A DNA stretch of 55,437 nt from Saccoglossus kowalevskii (Eukaryota > Hemichordata > Enteropneusta > Harrimaniidae): positions 192,851 to 248,287 of the forward strand of contig NW_003135345.1 of NCBI RefSeq assembly GCF_000003605.2. The letters run 5' to 3'. The translations under genes and the position numbers were made by a program. Position 1 is the first letter of the stretch. Every line of letters starts with the position of its first letter. Shown here in pieces: positions 53,172 to 55,437 of the stretch. The notes beneath the pieces are model-generated. The model saw nothing but the letters and a program-made list of their open reading frames with translations. It searched no databases and was not told the origin of the DNA.

Positions 53172-54650
53172 AACAAGTCATTGAAAAGGGGACACAGTCC
53201 CCGTTAAATTATTGAAAGTTTTCTTTGTGCTCGTCATATTAAAGCGGAGGGGTTGTCGGGAGCGTGTCCTTGAAACTTGAGTTCCAATTGGCGTATAACA
53301 GATTGTTTATTTACATCAAAACACGTGTTCCGTGTAGTAGTAATATGGCCATAAAAACAGTCGTTATTCGACCATCTTTGATCTGATTATGAAACATGTA
53401 TGTATGTGCCAAATACAAATGAAAATGGTACATAAATTGTGGAAATATAGTAGTAAGGCCAAAAAGTCAGATAGCTGTCAATCGGTCATCCTTGACAAGA
53501 TTTTGAAACAAATTGTCATGGACATGCATCCTAACATGTATAAAGTACATGTATGTGCCAAATTGGAATGAAAACTGACAGAGCACGTCCAAGATACCGC
53601 ATAAAAAAAACAAGATTCCTGCCAGTCGACCATCTTTGATCCAATTGCGAAATAAATCGTCATGGACATGTATCCTTACATGTATAATCTATGTACCAAG
53701 TTTGAATGGCAACTGACAAAGCATGTCCAAAATACAACATTTTCAAAAAACATGATGGCTGCCAGTCGGCCATTTTGAATCGAATCACTAAATCACTGCA
53801 TGTGCATATGTCCCACATAAGGTACTAGGCACATGCAAAGAATGAACGGAATAGGTCCACAGGATTCTGAAATATGACTCTAGACAGACTGACACACCGA
53901 CGGACGGACAGACAGACAGACTCAGGAACTCACGGACGGTCGGAGACATGTATCCTAACATGTATGATCTATGTACTAAATTTGAATGTAAACTGACAAA
54001 GCATGTCCAAAATACAACATTTTCAAAAACAAAATTGCTGCCAGTCGGCCATCTTTGATCCAATTGTGAAATAAATCATCATGGACATGTATCCTGACAT
54101 GTATAATCTATGTACCAAGTTTGAATGAAAACTGACAAAGCATGTCCAAAATACAACATTTTCAAACAACAAGATGGCTGCCAGTCGGCCATCTTTGATC
54201 CAATTGTGAAATAAATCATCATGGACATGTATCCTAACATGTATGATCTATGTACTAAATTTGAATGTAAACTGACAAAGCATGTCCAAAATACAACATT
54301 TTCAAAAAACAAGATGGCTGCCAGTCGGCCATCTTTGATCCAATTGTGAAATAAATCATCATGGACATGTATCCTAACATGTATAATCTATGTACCAAGT
54401 GTGAATAAAAACTGACAAAGCATGTCCAAAATACAACATTTTCAAGAAACAAGATGGCTGCCAGTCGGCCATTTTGAATCGAATCGCTAAACCACTGCAT
54501 GTGCATATGTTCCACATAACGTACTAGGCGCATGCAAAGAATGAACAGAATCGGTCAAAGGGATTCTGAGATATGACTTCGGACGGACGCACAGACGAAT
54601 TATAAGTCCCCGTTGTCGGACTTCGTTCGAACAGGGACTAATAACAAGTC
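53172..54650 (-). mobile_element. Interspersed repeat, family 1, copy 2 (inverted, composite)
   Basis: In inverted orientation it starts with AACAAGTCATTG and ACAGTCCCCGTTAA and ends with the foldback arms AGTCCCCGTTGTCGGACTTC and GAACAGGGACT. Internal units of about 140 bp begin GACATGTATCC at 53665, 53945, 54084, 54224 and 54364. A second head-proximal segment with CGGACGG runs occurs at 53880-53943, so the copy is one element joined to part of another. Confidence 0.75.
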
Positions 54651-55101
54651 GGTTAAAGCACTCATGAGAAACAAATGTGTAACATTTTGGCATTTTTCCC
54701 AAAAAATTCAAGATGGCAGCCAAACCATGAGATTGATCAGAATTATTATTCTGATATTATATTCCCCTTAAAAAGCTTTGGCAATACATTCTTTCCCAAA
54801 ATATCATGTTCAAGAGTTTAAGCAACTTTCAGTCATTTTTGTTGAAAATCAATGATGGCAGGAAAAATCACCCGAATAATTTGAGAGATGCAACATGGCA
54901 AAGTTTGAAGAAATATGGTAACTGAGACATCAGTAAAAAACTACTTTTTGTTTGGTAGAAATCCAATATGGCGACCAAACCACATAACCAACCCCCAAAA
55001 AATTCTCAAACTTTAAATGTGCTTTAGTCATTGTTGCCAAAAACAACTTTTATATCAAATAAATACATGTAGGTTAAGTGGTTGAGAAATCCTCAGAAAG
55101 C

Positions 55102-55437
55102 GACCACTCCCAATCCTAGATGGCTACCGAACCAATTGACCACTCCAAATCCTAGATGGCTATCGAACCAATTGACCACTCCCAATCCTAGATGGCTACC
55201 GAACCAATTGACCACTCCCAATCCTAGATGGCTACCGAACCAATTGACCACTCCCAATCCTAGATGGCTACCGAACCAATTGACCACTCCCAATCCTAGA
55301 TGGCTACCGAACCAATTGACCACTCCCAATCCTAGATGGCTACCGAACCAATTGACCACTCCCAATCCTAGATGGCTACCGAACCAATTGACCACTCCCA
55401 ATCCTAGATGGCTACCGAACCAATTGACCACTCCCAA
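55102..55437. repeat. 36-bp satellite array, truncated by the window edge
   Basis: The unit starts GACCACTCCCAATCCTAGAT and ends GAACCAATT. Nine full copies plus 12 nt are seen, nearly identical, with early variants at the left end (AAATCC, GCTATC). The 36-bp unit keeps a minus-strand frame open (12-residue repeats), which is not a gene. Confidence 0.97.

Larger units (their letters stand above)
52484..55100. repeat. Degenerate repeat array with AAGATGG and CCAAACCAT motifs, interrupted by elements
   Basis: Diverged units share ATCGGTTAAAGCACTC and CAAGATGGCTACCAAACCAT, followed by TGACTGAT. Unit starts 52484 and 52601 are 117 bp apart. Further units carry the motif at about 53088, 54705, 54845 and 54957. 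The array is split by the TTAA element (52610-53032) and a family 1 composite (53172-54650). Confidence 0.6.

Noticed and set aside
55093-55437. A 114-codon minus-strand frame of 12-residue repeats
   Set aside because: It is the translation of the 36-bp satellite, with no start or flanking gene signal.

Overview
This is eukaryotic DNA from an animal: AT-rich, intron-dominated sequence with two recognisable protein-coding genes and many short non-autonomous mobile elements and tandem repeats. The calcineurin A sequence has a bilaterian-type regulatory linker and a short C-terminal tail. Together with the many MITE-like elements this suggests an invertebrate, probably marine (hemichordate, mollusc or similar), but the sequence alone does not settle the clade. 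There are no bacterial features, no CRISPR array and no intact transposase or reverse transcriptase.

Positions 1-1118 are 5' flank and 5' UTR. Positions 1119-43979 (+) hold a complete calcineurin A gene (PP2B catalytic subunit, PPP3C family). It has 13 constitutive coding exons that join without a frame break to 487 codons plus stop. Two candidate in-frame microexons lie in the large intron before the calmodulin-binding exon; including both gives 501 residues. All metallophosphatase motifs, the calcineurin B helix, the calmodulin-binding segment and the autoinhibitory segment are present. Two introns use GC instead of GT at the donor, and these are the two shortest introns in the gene.

Positions 43980 to about 46600 are the probable calcineurin 3' UTR, with several AATAAA signals. 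Positions 46711-47495 are a 51-bp minisatellite. Positions 48488-51919 (-) carry the last three coding exons (188 residues) of a COX18 homologue, a YidC/Oxa1-family mitochondrial insertase needed for cytochrome c oxidase assembly. Its 5' exons must lie beyond the right edge. The two genes are convergent (tail to tail), with the minisatellite between their 3' ends; no functional link between them is implied.

The introns and right flank contain: a sense-strand 93-nt hairpin (9709-9801); a pogo-like MITE and a tRNA-like SINE head just before exon 2; a CpG-rich MITE-like insert (18551-18920); a 570-bp foldback element (19777-20345); a family of elements ending in AACGGGGACT (13498-14297, 42780-43355, 53172-54650 and a fragment near 21470); a TA-flanked MITE (51050-51246); a TTAA-flanked MITE (52610-53032) with unfilled sites nearby; a 103-bp tandem array (48751-49181); and a 36-bp satellite running off the right edge (55102-55437). 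I found no coherent new multi-gene system. The most promising novelties are the microexon pair and the paired GC-AG introns.
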